From: Cedecea neteri | GTDB lineage: Bacteria; Pseudomonadota; Gammaproteobacteria; Enterobacterales; Enterobacteriaceae | Direction: 5' to 3' | Length of the DNA stretch: 64,000 nucleotides | Assembly: GCF_000758305.1 (NCBI RefSeq) | Contig: NZ_CP009458.1 | Span: 620,001 to 684,000 of the forward strand | In this document: one piece after another, positions 8,285 to 16,215 of the stretch | How positions within the stretch are numbered: position 1 is the first letter of the stretch | How the letters are laid out: each line of letters begins with the position of its first letter | Notes under the pieces: generated by a model | Databases searched by the model: none | Seen by the model: the letters and a program-made list of their open reading frames with translations, nothing else | Told to the model about the DNA's origin: nothing | Translations under genes and position numbers: made by a program

Positions 8285-8853
8285 GCAAGACCAAACGTTG
8301 GATTATTTTCCTGCTCGCCATTGCGGCATTAGTGCTTATCGGCCTGAATCTGACGGAGAAGGACGAACCTAGCGTAACCGTTAACAACGACACGCCGACT
8401 TACCAAAGCGAATTCTCCACAACGGTCGTATACAACCCGCAGGGCGCGTTGAACTATAAGCTTATTGCTCAACACGTTGAATACTTTTCCGATACTGGCA
8501 TTTCATGGTTCACTAAGCCGGTCATGACTCAGTACGATGAAAATAAAATCGCCACATGGGAAATTCACGCGGATCGCGCCAAACTTACCGATGATAAAAT
8601 GCTTTATTTGTACGGCAACGTCATCGTCACAGCGCTAACGCCTGATTCTCAGTTACGGAAAATCACGACGGATAATGCGCAGGTGAATTTAATCACTCAG
8701 GATGTCGCTTCTGACGATCTTGTTACCCTGTACGGCACCACATTTAACTCCAGTGGCCTGAAAATGCGTGGCAATTTACGCAGCCAAACTGCACAGCTGA
8801 TTGAAAAGGTTAAGACCTCTTATGAAATCCAAAATAAACAAACTCAGCCTTAA
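8281..8853 (+). CDS. lptC: LPS export system inner-membrane protein LptC
   Basis: LptC is a bitopic inner-membrane protein that passes LPS from the LptB2FG extractor to the periplasmic LptA bridge. One N-terminal membrane helix (about residues 7-24) is followed by a periplasmic beta-jellyroll domain, with family motifs YKLIAQHVEYFSDTG and WEIHADRAKLTDDKMLYLYG. The length is 190 (191 in E. coli). Its start overlaps kdsC by 4 bases and its end overlaps lptA by 32 bases. Confidence 0.96.
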   Translation: MSKTKRWIIFLLAIAALVLIGLNLTEKDEPSVTVNNDTPTYQSEFSTTVVYNPQGALNYKLIAQHVEYFSDTGISWFTKPVMTQYDENKIATWEIHADRAKLTDDKMLYLYGNVIVTALTPDSQLRKITTDNAQVNLITQDVASDDLVTLYGTTFNSSGLKMRGNLRSQTAQLIEKVKTSYEIQNKQTQP

Positions 8854-9373
8854 ACTTGTTCTGCTTGGTTCGCTCTTTGCCGCACCTTTGTCTGCCTGGG
8901 CACTGACGGGTGATACCGACCAACCTATTCATATCGAATCCGACCAGCAGTCTCTCGATATGCAGGGCAACGTCGTCACCTTCACCGGCAATGTGGTTGT
9001 GACCCAGGGCACTATCAAAATCAACGCCGATAAAGTCGTTGTGACCCGCCCAGGCGGTGAACAAGGCAAAGAGGTGATTGATGGCTATGGTAACCCTGCT
9101 ACTTTCTATCAAATGCAGGACAACGGTAAGCCGGTAAAAGGCCACGCCTCAACCATGCATTATGAATTGGCTAAAGACTTCGTTGTGCTGACCGGCAACG
9201 CTTACCTTGAACAGCTGGACAGCAACATCACCGGCGACAAAATCACCTACCTGGTGAAAGAGCAAAAAATGCAGGCGTTTAGCGAGAAAGGCAAACGCGT
9301 GACCACCGTACTGGTACCGTCTCAGTTGCAAAACAAAAACGGCCAGCAACCGGCACCGAAAAAGAGTAACTGA
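8822..9373 (+). CDS. lptA: LPS export system periplasmic protein LptA
   Basis: LptA monomers stack into the periplasmic bridge that carries LPS to LptDE in the outer membrane. The 183-residue product has a Sec signal peptide (hydrophobic core LKLVLLGSLFAAPLSAWA, then LTGDTDQP) and an OstA/LptA jellyroll domain with IHIESDQQSLDMQGN and VTRPGGEQGKEVIDGYG. The ATG chosen gives MKSKINK, matching E. coli MKFKTNK, with AAAAGG upstream; an ATG seven codons earlier is unlikely. It starts inside the end of lptC. In E. coli a sigma-E promoter drives lptA-lptB; I did not resolve one here. Confidence 0.96.
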   Translation: MKSKINKLSLKLVLLGSLFAAPLSAWALTGDTDQPIHIESDQQSLDMQGNVVTFTGNVVVTQGTIKINADKVVVTRPGGEQGKEVIDGYGNPATFYQMQDNGKPVKGHASTMHYELAKDFVVLTGNAYLEQLDSNITGDKITYLVKEQKMQAFSEKGKRVTTVLVPSQLQNKNGQQPAPKKSN

Positions 9374-9379
9374 TTCGTT

Positions 9380-10105
9380 ATGGCAACTTTAATTGCGAAA
9401 AACCTGGCCAAAGCCTACAAAGGCCGCCGCGTAGTCGAAGACGTCAGCCTGACCGTTAAATCAGGTGAAATTGTGGGGTTACTCGGGCCGAACGGTGCCG
9501 GTAAAACCACGACGTTTTACATGGTGGTGGGGATCGTGCCACGCGATGCGGGCAACATCATTATTGATGAAGAAGACATCAGCTTGCTGCCACTACATGC
9601 TCGCGCGCGTCGCGGCATCGGTTATTTGCCGCAGGAAGCGTCCATTTTCCGTCGCCTGAGCGTATTTGATAACCTGATGGCGGTACTGCAGATTCGTGAC
9701 GATCTTACGTCAGAGCAGCGTGACGATCGCGCTAACGAGCTGATGGAAGAGTTCCACATTTCGCACCTGCGCAACAACCTTGGGCAGTCGCTCTCCGGCG
9801 GTGAACGTCGCCGCGTTGAAATCGCCCGCGCGCTAGCGGCCAACCCGAAATTCATTTTGCTGGATGAACCCTTTGCCGGGGTTGACCCTATTTCCGTTAT
9901 TGATATCAAACGCATCATCGAGCACCTGCGTGACAGCGGCCTCGGCGTGTTGATTACCGATCATAACGTCCGCGAGACGCTGGCCGTCTGCGAACGCGCT
10001 TACATCGTTAGTCAGGGGCATCTGATTGCCCACGGAACACCGGAAGAAATCCTTGAAGACGAGCAAGTTAAGCGAGTCTATCTGGGCGAAGAGTTCAGAC
10101 TCTGA
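9380..10105 (+). CDS. lptB: LPS export ABC transporter ATP-binding protein
   Basis: LptB is the cytoplasmic ATPase dimer of LptB2FG, which extracts LPS from the inner membrane. Walker A is GPNGAGKT (36-43), the Q-loop is in GYLPQEASIFRRL, the signature is LSGGERRRVEIARAL, Walker B is FILLDEPFAGVDP, and the switch His is in ITDHNV. It is 241 residues, identical to E. coli in length. It starts 6 bases after lptA. The membrane partners lptF and lptG are encoded elsewhere, as is usual. Confidence 0.97.
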   Translation: MATLIAKNLAKAYKGRRVVEDVSLTVKSGEIVGLLGPNGAGKTTTFYMVVGIVPRDAGNIIIDEEDISLLPLHARARRGIGYLPQEASIFRRLSVFDNLMAVLQIRDDLTSEQRDDRANELMEEFHISHLRNNLGQSLSGGERRRVEIARALAANPKFILLDEPFAGVDPISVIDIKRIIEHLRDSGLGVLITDHNVRETLAVCERAYIVSQGHLIAHGTPEEILEDEQVKRVYLGEEFRL

Positions 10106-10153
10106 TAGGGTGGGAAGTCTTACACGACTTATTTGAGGAAGTTTGCTCTGAAC

Positions 10154-11587
10154 ATGAAGCAAGGTTTGCAATTACGGCTTAGCCAACAACTTGCTATGAC
10201 GCCCCAGCTGCAGCAGGCCATTCGTCTGCTACAGCTCTCAACGTTAGAGCTTCAGCAAGAACTCCAGCAGGCACTGGACAGTAATCCATTGCTTGAGCAA
10301 ACCGACCTGCATGATGAGATCGATACTCAGGAAATGCCTGAGAGCGAAGCAATGGATACCCGTGAAGCCCTCGAGCAGAAAGAAATGCCCGATGAGCTGC
10401 CTCTGGATGCCAGCTGGGATGAGATTTACACCGCCGGTACCCCTTCAGGGACAGGAACGGACTATCTGGACGATGAGCTACCGATCTACCAGGGTGAAAC
10501 GACCCAGTCACTCCAGGATTACCTGATGTGGCAGGTCGATCTGACACCATTTTCCGATACGGATGCCGCTATTGCGACTTCTATTGTCGATGCGGTGGAT
10601 GAAACCGGGTATCTCACTGTTCCACTGGAAGACATTCTCGAGAGCCTGGGCCACGACGATGTCAGCCTTGACGAAGTAGAAGCCGTCCTCAAACGTATCC
10701 AACGTTTTGATCCCGTCGGCGTTGCCGCGCGGGATTTACGCGATTGCCTGCTGATTCAGCTTTCTCAATACGCCAAAGAGACCCCATGGCTAGCGGAAGC
10801 CCGGCTTATCGTTAGCGATCATTTAGATCTGCTGGCAAATCATGACTTCCGGACGTTGATGCGCGTCACGCGTATCAAAGAGGACGCGCTTAAAGAGGCC
10901 ATGTGCCTGATTCAGTCTCTTGATCCCCGCCCTGGCCAGTCGATCCAAACGGGTGAACCTGAGTACGTTATCCCTGATGTACTGGTGCGCAAACACCTGG
11001 CGCGCTGGGTTGTAGAGCTTAACGCAGACAGCATCCCGCGTCTCAAAATCAACCAGCAATATGCAGCCATGAGCGGCAATACGCGCAATGACAGCGACTC
11101 GCAGTTCATCCGCAGTAACCTGCAGGAAGCGAAATGGTTGATCAAAAGCCTGGAAAGCCGCAATGATACGCTATTGCGCGTGAGCCGCTGCATTGTTGAA
11201 CAGCAGCAGGCCTTCTTTGAGCACGGTGAAGAGCACATGAAGCCGATGGTGCTGGCCGATATTGCTCAGGCGGTGGACATGCATGAGTCGACAATCTCCA
11301 GGGTGACCACTCAGAAATATTTGCATAGCCCACGCGGCATCTTTGAATTGAAATATTTCTTCTCCAGCCACGTCAATACCGAAGGCGGCGGTGAAGCCTC
11401 CTCCACGGCAATTCGGGCGCTGGTGAAGAAGTTAATAGCTGCGGAAAACCCCGCCAAACCGCTGAGCGACAGTAAGTTAACCTCAATGCTGTCAGATCAA
11501 GGTATCATGGTGGCGCGCCGCACAGTTGCGAAGTACCGAGAGTCTTTATCCATTCCACCGTCAAACCAGCGTAAACAGCTGGTGTGA
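10154..11587 (+). CDS. rpoN: RNA polymerase sigma-54 factor
   Basis: RpoN recognises -24/-12 promoters of nitrogen-assimilation and many stress genes and needs AAA+ activators. The 477-residue protein has the Gln-rich region I (residues 1-50, RLLQLSTLELQQELQQAL), an acidic region II (about 55-110), the core-binding domain, the HTH around DIAQAVDMHESTISRVTTQKY, and the RpoN box ARRTVAKYRE near the C-terminus. The start at MKQGLQLRLS matches E. coli; an upstream extension of seven codons is rejected. Downstream genes hpf-ptsN-rapZ-npr form the conserved rpoN operon. Confidence 0.98.
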   Translation: MKQGLQLRLSQQLAMTPQLQQAIRLLQLSTLELQQELQQALDSNPLLEQTDLHDEIDTQEMPESEAMDTREALEQKEMPDELPLDASWDEIYTAGTPSGTGTDYLDDELPIYQGETTQSLQDYLMWQVDLTPFSDTDAAIATSIVDAVDETGYLTVPLEDILESLGHDDVSLDEVEAVLKRIQRFDPVGVAARDLRDCLLIQLSQYAKETPWLAEARLIVSDHLDLLANHDFRTLMRVTRIKEDALKEAMCLIQSLDPRPGQSIQTGEPEYVIPDVLVRKHLARWVVELNADSIPRLKINQQYAAMSGNTRNDSDSQFIRSNLQEAKWLIKSLESRNDTLLRVSRCIVEQQQAFFEHGEEHMKPMVLADIAQAVDMHESTISRVTTQKYLHSPRGIFELKYFFSSHVNTEGGGEASSTAIRALVKKLIAAENPAKPLSDSKLTSMLSDQGIMVARRTVAKYRESLSIPPSNQRKQLV

Positions 11588-11609
11588 CTTCACCGATAAG
11601 GAAGACACT

Positions 11610-11897
11610 ATGCAGCTCAACATTACGGGACAAAACGTCGAGATCACTGAGGCACTACGTGAATTTCTGAACTCGAAATTTGCCAAACTGGAGCAGTACT
11701 TCGAAAGAATCAACCAGGTCTATATTGTATTAAAGGTGGAAAAAGTCACCCATACAGCGGATGCTACGCTGCATGTGAACGGTGGAGAACTGCATGCCAG
11801 TGCCGAAGGCCAGGACATGTATGCGGCGATTGACGGCCTGATTGATAAACTGGCCCGACAGTTAACGAAACACAAAGATAAACTAAAACAACACTGA
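11610..11897 (+). CDS. hpf: Ribosome hibernation promoting factor, short form
   Basis: HPF binds the decoding centre of the 30S subunit in stationary phase and promotes 100S ribosome dimers together with RMF. The 95-residue product is the short gamma-proteobacterial form. It is conserved from MQLNITGQNVEITEALREF to the basic tail LTKHKDKLKQH. The ATG at MQLNIT is preceded by AAGGAAG. It lies 22 bases after rpoN. Confidence 0.97.
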   Translation: MQLNITGQNVEITEALREFLNSKFAKLEQYFERINQVYIVLKVEKVTHTADATLHVNGGELHASAEGQDMYAAIDGLIDKLARQLTKHKDKLKQH

Positions 11898-11926
11898 TAA
11901 TCCGGGCATCCGATGTGCATATGGCC

Positions 11927-11950
11927 GGCCCGCTGCTTAAGTAGCGGGCC
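11927..11950 (+). terminator. Intraoperonic hairpin between hpf and ptsN
   Basis: GGCCCGCT pairs with AGCGGGCC over eight bases around the short loop GCTTAAGT, 29 bases after the hpf stop and 28 before ptsN. Only GTTTGC follows, so it is at best a weak terminator. It may also protect the upstream mRNA from 3' exonucleases. Confidence 0.45.
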
Positions 11951-11978
11951 GTTTGCACAAAAGTGCTTAGGTGAACTT

Positions 11979-12476
11979 ATGATGAACAACGATTCCGCTC
12001 TACAACTGAGCAATGTCCTTAACCAGGAATGTACTCGCAGTGGCGTCCACTGCCAGAGTAAAAAACGTGCGCTGGAAATCATCAGCGAACTGGCAGCCAA
12101 GCAGCTTGGTCTTCCACCACAGGTCGTTTTCGAAGCCGTACTGACCCGTGAACGTATGGGCAGTACCGGCATTGGCAACGGCATCGCTATTCCTCACGGT
12201 AAACTGGAGGAAGATACGCTCCGCGCCGTTGGCGTCTTTATTCAACTGGAAACGCCAATCGCTTTTGATGCCATCGACAATCAACCGGTTGACCTGTTAT
12301 TTGCGCTGCTGGTACCGGCTGACCAGACAAAAACTCACCTGCACACGCTTTCCCTGGTGGCCAAGCGTCTGGCGGATAAAACTATTTGTCGCAGACTGCG
12401 CTCAGCCAGCAGTGACGAAGAGCTTTACCAGATAATTACTGAAACAGAAGTCGATCACGACGGCGAAAACGAATAA
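11979..12476 (+). CDS. ptsN: Nitrogen PTS enzyme IIA (EIIANtr)
   Basis: PtsN receives phosphate from Npr. In its unphosphorylated form it regulates potassium uptake (TrkA, KdpD) and other targets. The EIIA fructose/mannitol-type domain carries the phospho-acceptor His73 in GIAIPHGKLEEDT. The start is the first of two adjacent ATGs (MMNNDSALQL), aligning with E. coli MTNNDTTLQL and placing AGGTG upstream; the product is 165 residues (163 in E. coli). The C-terminus DHDGENE differs from E. coli, which is normal variation. Its partner npr is two genes downstream. Confidence 0.95.
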   Translation: MMNNDSALQLSNVLNQECTRSGVHCQSKKRALEIISELAAKQLGLPPQVVFEAVLTRERMGSTGIGNGIAIPHGKLEEDTLRAVGVFIQLETPIAFDAIDNQPVDLLFALLVPADQTKTHLHTLSLVAKRLADKTICRRLRSASSDEELYQIITETEVDHDGENE

Positions 12477-12522
12477 TCGGCGCGTTTGATGTCTCAGACA
12501 GATAAATCGGGGGAATGATTAC

Positions 12523-13377
12523 ATGGTGCTGATGATTGTCAGCGGCCGCTCAGGTTCAGGGAAGTCTGTAGCCTTGCGCGCACTGGAAGATATGGGATTC
12601 TATTGCGTGGATAACCTGCCGGTTGTCCTGTTGCCAGAGCTGGCAAAAACGCTTGCCGATCGGCAAATCTCTGCTGCGGTCAGCATTGACGTGCGCAACA
12701 TGCCGGAGTCGCCGGAGATCTTCGAGCACGCGATGGACAGCCTGCCAGACGCTTTTTCTCCGCAGTTACTGTTCCTTGATGCCGATCGTAATACGCTGAT
12801 TCGCCGCTACAGCGACACACGCCGTCTGCATCCGCTTTCCAGCAAAAATCTCTCTTTGGAAAGTGCGATTGATGAAGAAAGCGATCTCCTCGAACCGCTA
12901 AAATCCCGAGCGGACCTGATTATCGACACCTCAGAAATGTCGGTGCATGAACTGGCAGAGATGCTGCGTACTCGCCTGCTGGGTAAACGTGAACGCGAAC
13001 TCACCATGGTGTTCGAGTCTTTCGGCTTTAAGCATGGCATACCAATTGACGCCGATTATGTGTTCGACGTACGTTTTCTGCCGAACCCGCACTGGGATCC
13101 AAAACTTCGCCCAATGACCGGCCTCGACCGCCCGGTCGCCGCCTTCCTCGACAGGCACACAGAAGTACACAATTTTATCTACCAGACCCGCAGCTATCTT
13201 GAGTTATGGTTACCGATGCTGGAAACCAACAACCGTAGCTACCTGACCGTGGCGATTGGCTGTACCGGTGGTAAACACCGCTCGGTTTATATTGCAGAGC
13301 AACTGGCCGACTACTTCCGTTCACGCGGGAAGAACGTCCAGTCCCGTCACCGCACGCTGGAAAAACGTAAAACATGA
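12523..13377 (+). CDS. rapZ: RNase adapter protein RapZ
   Basis: RapZ binds the small RNA GlmZ and delivers it to RNase E, and it senses glucosamine 6-phosphate, so it controls glmS and amino-sugar synthesis. The 284-residue protein has an N-terminal P-loop (GRSGSGKS, residues 8-15) with a nearby VDNLPVVLLPEL segment, and the C-terminal RNA-binding domain ending in the basic RSRGKNVQSRHRTLEKRK. The Cys/Gly/His-rich AIGCTGGKHRSVYIAEQL is conserved. Length equals E. coli. The stop overlaps the npr start by four bases. Confidence 0.97.
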   Translation: MVLMIVSGRSGSGKSVALRALEDMGFYCVDNLPVVLLPELAKTLADRQISAAVSIDVRNMPESPEIFEHAMDSLPDAFSPQLLFLDADRNTLIRRYSDTRRLHPLSSKNLSLESAIDEESDLLEPLKSRADLIIDTSEMSVHELAEMLRTRLLGKRERELTMVFESFGFKHGIPIDADYVFDVRFLPNPHWDPKLRPMTGLDRPVAAFLDRHTEVHNFIYQTRSYLELWLPMLETNNRSYLTVAIGCTGGKHRSVYIAEQLADYFRSRGKNVQSRHRTLEKRKT

Positions 13378-13646
13378 GCGTAAAGCAGACCGTTGAAATC
13401 ACCAACAAGCTGGGCATGCACGCGCGCCCGGCGATGAAACTGTTTGAGCTGGTACAAAGTTTTGATGCAGAAGTGATGCTGAGAAATGAAGCGGGGACCG
13501 AGGCCGAAGCCAGCAGCGTGATTGCCCTCCTTATGCTGGATTCAGCCAAAGGAGGCCATATCGAAATAGAAGTCACTGGCCCGGAAGAAGAGCAAGCCCT
13601 GGCTGCCGTGATTGCTCTGTTCAATGCCGGATTTGACGAAGACTAA
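13374..13646 (+). CDS. npr: Phosphocarrier protein NPr
   Basis: NPr is the HPr-like protein of the nitrogen PTS; it passes phosphate from EINtr (PtsP) to PtsN. The phosphorylated His16 lies in NKLGMHARPAMKLFELV, and the HPr core VIALLMLDSAKGGHIEIEV is conserved. At 90 residues it has the E. coli length. It is the last gene of the rpoN operon and overlaps rapZ by four bases. In E. coli the next gene is yrbL; here a convergent glycerate kinase gene follows after 15 bases. Confidence 0.96.
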   Translation: MSVKQTVEITNKLGMHARPAMKLFELVQSFDAEVMLRNEAGTEAEASSVIALLMLDSAKGGHIEIEVTGPEEEQALAAVIALFNAGFDED

Positions 13647-13653
13647 CCGCTGT

Positions 13654-13671
13654 GCGCGGATCTAACCGCGC
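13654..13671. terminator. Small hairpin between npr and glycerate kinase
   Basis: GCGCGG and CCGCGC pair around ATCTAA, directly after the npr stop and overlapping the stop codon of the convergent kinase gene. With only a six-base stem and a weak T tract (CCCTATTTTCC) on the plus side, it is a weak terminator candidate. Confidence 0.3.
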
Positions 13672-14798
13672 CCTATTTTCCATACTGCGGCAACGTTTCG
13701 CGCCGTCACGTTAATATTCTCGCCCGCCCTTTCCAACGCCTCCGGCAGTGTCTGTACCCGGTTAAGCACCGAGAAAACGGCGTCGAGACCGTGCTGATGG
13801 ACTACGCCGTAATCAGTCGTCATCCCACCCGCCAGCGCAATAACCGGTACCTGAAAACGCTTAGCTACCCTCGCCACGCCAATCGGCGTTTTGCCGTAAA
13901 TGGTCTGACTGTCTATACGTCCTTCTCCGGTAATAACCAGGTCTGCTCCCTGAACGGCGTCGGCAAGCCGCAAAGCGTCCGTGACAATTTCCACTCCGGG
14001 CTGCAGGCGAGCATGAAGTAAACCAAACAAAGATGCCCCCATGCCTCCTGCTGCCCCGGCACCTGCTACGGTAATCACAGCCTTGCCGCTGCTGTGCTCC
14101 AACTGTTCGCCATAATGCCTGAGAGCAGTATCAAGCTGCGTAACCTGTTCGGGCGTAGCGCCTTTCTGCGGCCCAAAAACCGCCGACGCACCGCGTTCAC
14201 CGCACAGTGGATTATCAACATCGCAGGCAACCAGAATGTCGCACTGCGCCAGGCGAGCATCCAGTTGGCTAACATCTATCTCTGAAAGCCCGGCCAGGGC
14301 AGCACCGCCGGCACAAAGCTCATTGCCTTGCTCATCACGAAGCCTGACGCCCAGCGCCTGCATCATACCGGCCCCGCCGTCATTGGTCGCACTGCCGCCG
14401 ATACCAATAATGATTTTGCGAGCACCGCGATCCAGCGCCGCCAGAATAAGCTCCCCGGTGCCAAAAGTACCGGTCAGCAGCGGATTTCGTTTTTCGGGCA
14501 GCACCAAATGCAGCCCTGATGCGGCCGCCATTTCAATGATGGCGGTTTCACCGTCGCCCGTTATGCCAAAGAAAGCCTCAACAGGCAGCCCCAGCGGGCC
14601 GGTCACCGTTACAGGGATGATTTGCCCGTGCGTCGCGGCAACCATAGATTCAACGGTGCCTTCTCCTCCGTCGGCCATCGGCAGCTTGATATACTCTGCG
14701 TTCGGGTAAATCTCGCGAAAACCTTGCTCAATGGCCTCAGCGACCTGCATCGCGCTCAGGCTCTCTTTGAAAGAATCGGGGGCAATAACAATTTTCAT
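13662..14798 (-). CDS. Glycerate 2-kinase (GarK/GlxK family)
   Basis: The 378-residue product belongs to the GarK/GlxK family of glycerate kinases, which phosphorylate D-glycerate to 2-phosphoglycerate for entry to glycolysis. Recognisable family segments are MKIVIAPDSFKESLSAMQVA at the start, PMADGGEGTVESMVAAT, AIIEMAAASGL, the glycine-rich IIGIGGSATNDGGAGMMQAL, GPQKGATPEQV, AGAGAAGGMGASLFG and VITGEGRIDSQTIYGK. It resembles E. coli GlxK and GarK about equally, so I give no symbol. GAGG precedes the start. It follows the GntP-family permease by 10 bases and is the last gene of a cassette with a CdaR-like regulator. The substrate of the cassette is inferred from this kinase. Confidence 0.9.
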   Translation of the reverse strand: MKIVIAPDSFKESLSAMQVAEAIEQGFREIYPNAEYIKLPMADGGEGTVESMVAATHGQIIPVTVTGPLGLPVEAFFGITGDGETAIIEMAAASGLHLVLPEKRNPLLTGTFGTGELILAALDRGARKIIIGIGGSATNDGGAGMMQALGVRLRDEQGNELCAGGAALAGLSEIDVSQLDARLAQCDILVACDVDNPLCGERGASAVFGPQKGATPEQVTQLDTALRHYGEQLEHSSGKAVITVAGAGAAGGMGASLFGLLHARLQPGVEIVTDALRLADAVQGADLVITGEGRIDSQTIYGKTPIGVARVAKRFQVPVIALAGGMTTDYGVVHQHGLDAVFSVLNRVQTLPEALERAGENINVTARNVAAVWKIGRG

Positions 14799-14808
14799 GG
14801 CAACCTCA

Positions 14809-16077
14809 TTAACCCGCTAAATTAAACACGCCAAACATCAGGGTTGAAACAAAAGCGATGGCCAAACCAACGGCGGTTTCATAGGGAAGCAGTTTTAAGC
14901 GTTCGTGAACCTGCATATTCACGCTCCCCCCAGTGGCATGGAAAAAGCTGCCGTGCGGCATATGGTCAAGCACCGTTGCCCCGGCATGGATCATTGCCGC
15001 CCCGGCGAGTGCAGAAATGCCCATATCGACAAGCGTTGAACTAAACACGGCAGAAGCCACCGCCGTCCCGGCCGTTGTTGATGCCGTAGCCATTGACATC
15101 AGCGCACCGGAAAAAGGAGCCAGAAGGTAGGACGGCATGCCGGAGGCAGTTAAACCGCTAATCAGTACATCCTTCAACCCGGAGTTGGCGATGATCCCGG
15201 CCAGCGTTCCGGTCCCCAGCAGCATAATCGCTACCGGAGACATACGCGCCAGCCCCGACACCATAAAATGATTTGTCTGCCGCCACTGCCCCATCACTAT
15301 AGCCCCAATCAGGCCGCCTATCGGCAACGCAACCAGCGGATCAATCGCAATGCCGGCAATCGGGCGAAGTGCAAGCAGGCAGATAGCCACCAGCGGAGCC
15401 GCTATTGCCGCACCAAACGCGGGCAAGGCCTTCTCTTTTTCCCCGGCAATAAGCTCGTTACTGGAAACTTTGGAGCCCCGATGCTGCAACCGCTTCGCCA
15501 GGAAATAGGCCAGCACCAGACCAAACAGACCCGGCACGATGCCCGCCATCATTAAGTCGGTGAGGGGAACATGGAAAGCGTCGGCCGCCGAAATCGTATT
15601 AGGGTTGGGCGACATAACGTTGCCAGCCTTCCCGCCGCCAATCATTGCCAGCAGAATAGCCATTTTCGAAATATCGGCCCGGTGAGCAATCGCGAGTGCA
15701 ATAGGTGAAACGGTAATCACGGCGACATCGATAAATACGCCGACGGCGGTCAGCAACATGGTCGCCACTGCCAGAGCAAATAGCGCCCTTTTCTCGCCAA
15801 CCTTACGGACAATAGTTTCGGCAATTGTGTTGGCGGCCCCGGACTCAATCAGCACCCCCGCCAGTATGCCTGCCCCGAGGATGCGCAGTACCGCATTGGT
15901 AATCCCCTGCGCCCCGGTAATCATTAGCGAAAGCGTCTGCACTAAATCGGCGCCGCCGACTAATCCGCCAGCAAGAGCACCGGCAATCATGCCGTAGGCC
16001 GGGGGAACCTTGCGTAAAATAAGAACAATAGAAACAACCAGCGCCACCAGGGCGCCCAGAGCCGAAACCGTGGTCAT
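14809..16077 (-). CDS. GntP-family permease, probable glycerate or sugar-acid uptake
   Basis: The 422-residue inner-membrane protein has about 12 hydrophobic segments and GntP-family features: an N-terminal region LGALVALVVSIVLILRKVPPAYG, ITNAVLRILGAGILAGVLIESG, GGGKAGNVMSPNPNTISAADAF near residue 150, and a C-terminal MASTTAGTAVASAVF-HAGATVLDHMPHGSFFH segment typical of gluconate/glycerate permeases. The pairing with glycerate kinase suggests glycerate (or a close sugar acid) as substrate, but this is inference. The start has AGGAGTGAG upstream. It is the second gene of the cassette, 138 bases after the regulator gene, so a promoter may lie in that gap. Confidence 0.87.
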   Translation of the reverse strand: MTTVSALGALVALVVSIVLILRKVPPAYGMIAGALAGGLVGGADLVQTLSLMITGAQGITNAVLRILGAGILAGVLIESGAANTIAETIVRKVGEKRALFALAVATMLLTAVGVFIDVAVITVSPIALAIAHRADISKMAILLAMIGGGKAGNVMSPNPNTISAADAFHVPLTDLMMAGIVPGLFGLVLAYFLAKRLQHRGSKVSSNELIAGEKEKALPAFGAAIAAPLVAICLLALRPIAGIAIDPLVALPIGGLIGAIVMGQWRQTNHFMVSGLARMSPVAIMLLGTGTLAGIIANSGLKDVLISGLTASGMPSYLLAPFSGALMSMATASTTAGTAVASAVFSSTLVDMGISALAGAAMIHAGATVLDHMPHGSFFHATGGSVNMQVHERLKLLPYETAVGLAIAFVSTLMFGVFNLAG

Positions 16078-16198
16078 AACTCACTCCTGTTTTGATTTTT
16101 TTAGGGAGATCGAAAGGTACGGCGGGACATTACCCTGAGCAGGCAGCGAATAGCTTGAGAGGAAACACCAGAAAATGGACGGCGTAAGAAACGCTTTT

Positions 16199-16214
16199 TT
16201 GTAGATTGCTACAA
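16199..16214. promoter_or_regulatory. Palindrome between CdaR-like gene and permease, possible operator
   Basis: TTGTAG-ATTG-CTACAA is a perfect 6+6 palindrome that starts right at the 3' end of the regulator gene and lies about 120 bases upstream of the permease start. On the minus strand it is followed by A residues, not T, so it is not a terminator. A binding site for the adjacent CdaR-like activator is a reasonable guess, not shown. Confidence 0.4.
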
Positions 16215-16215
16215 A

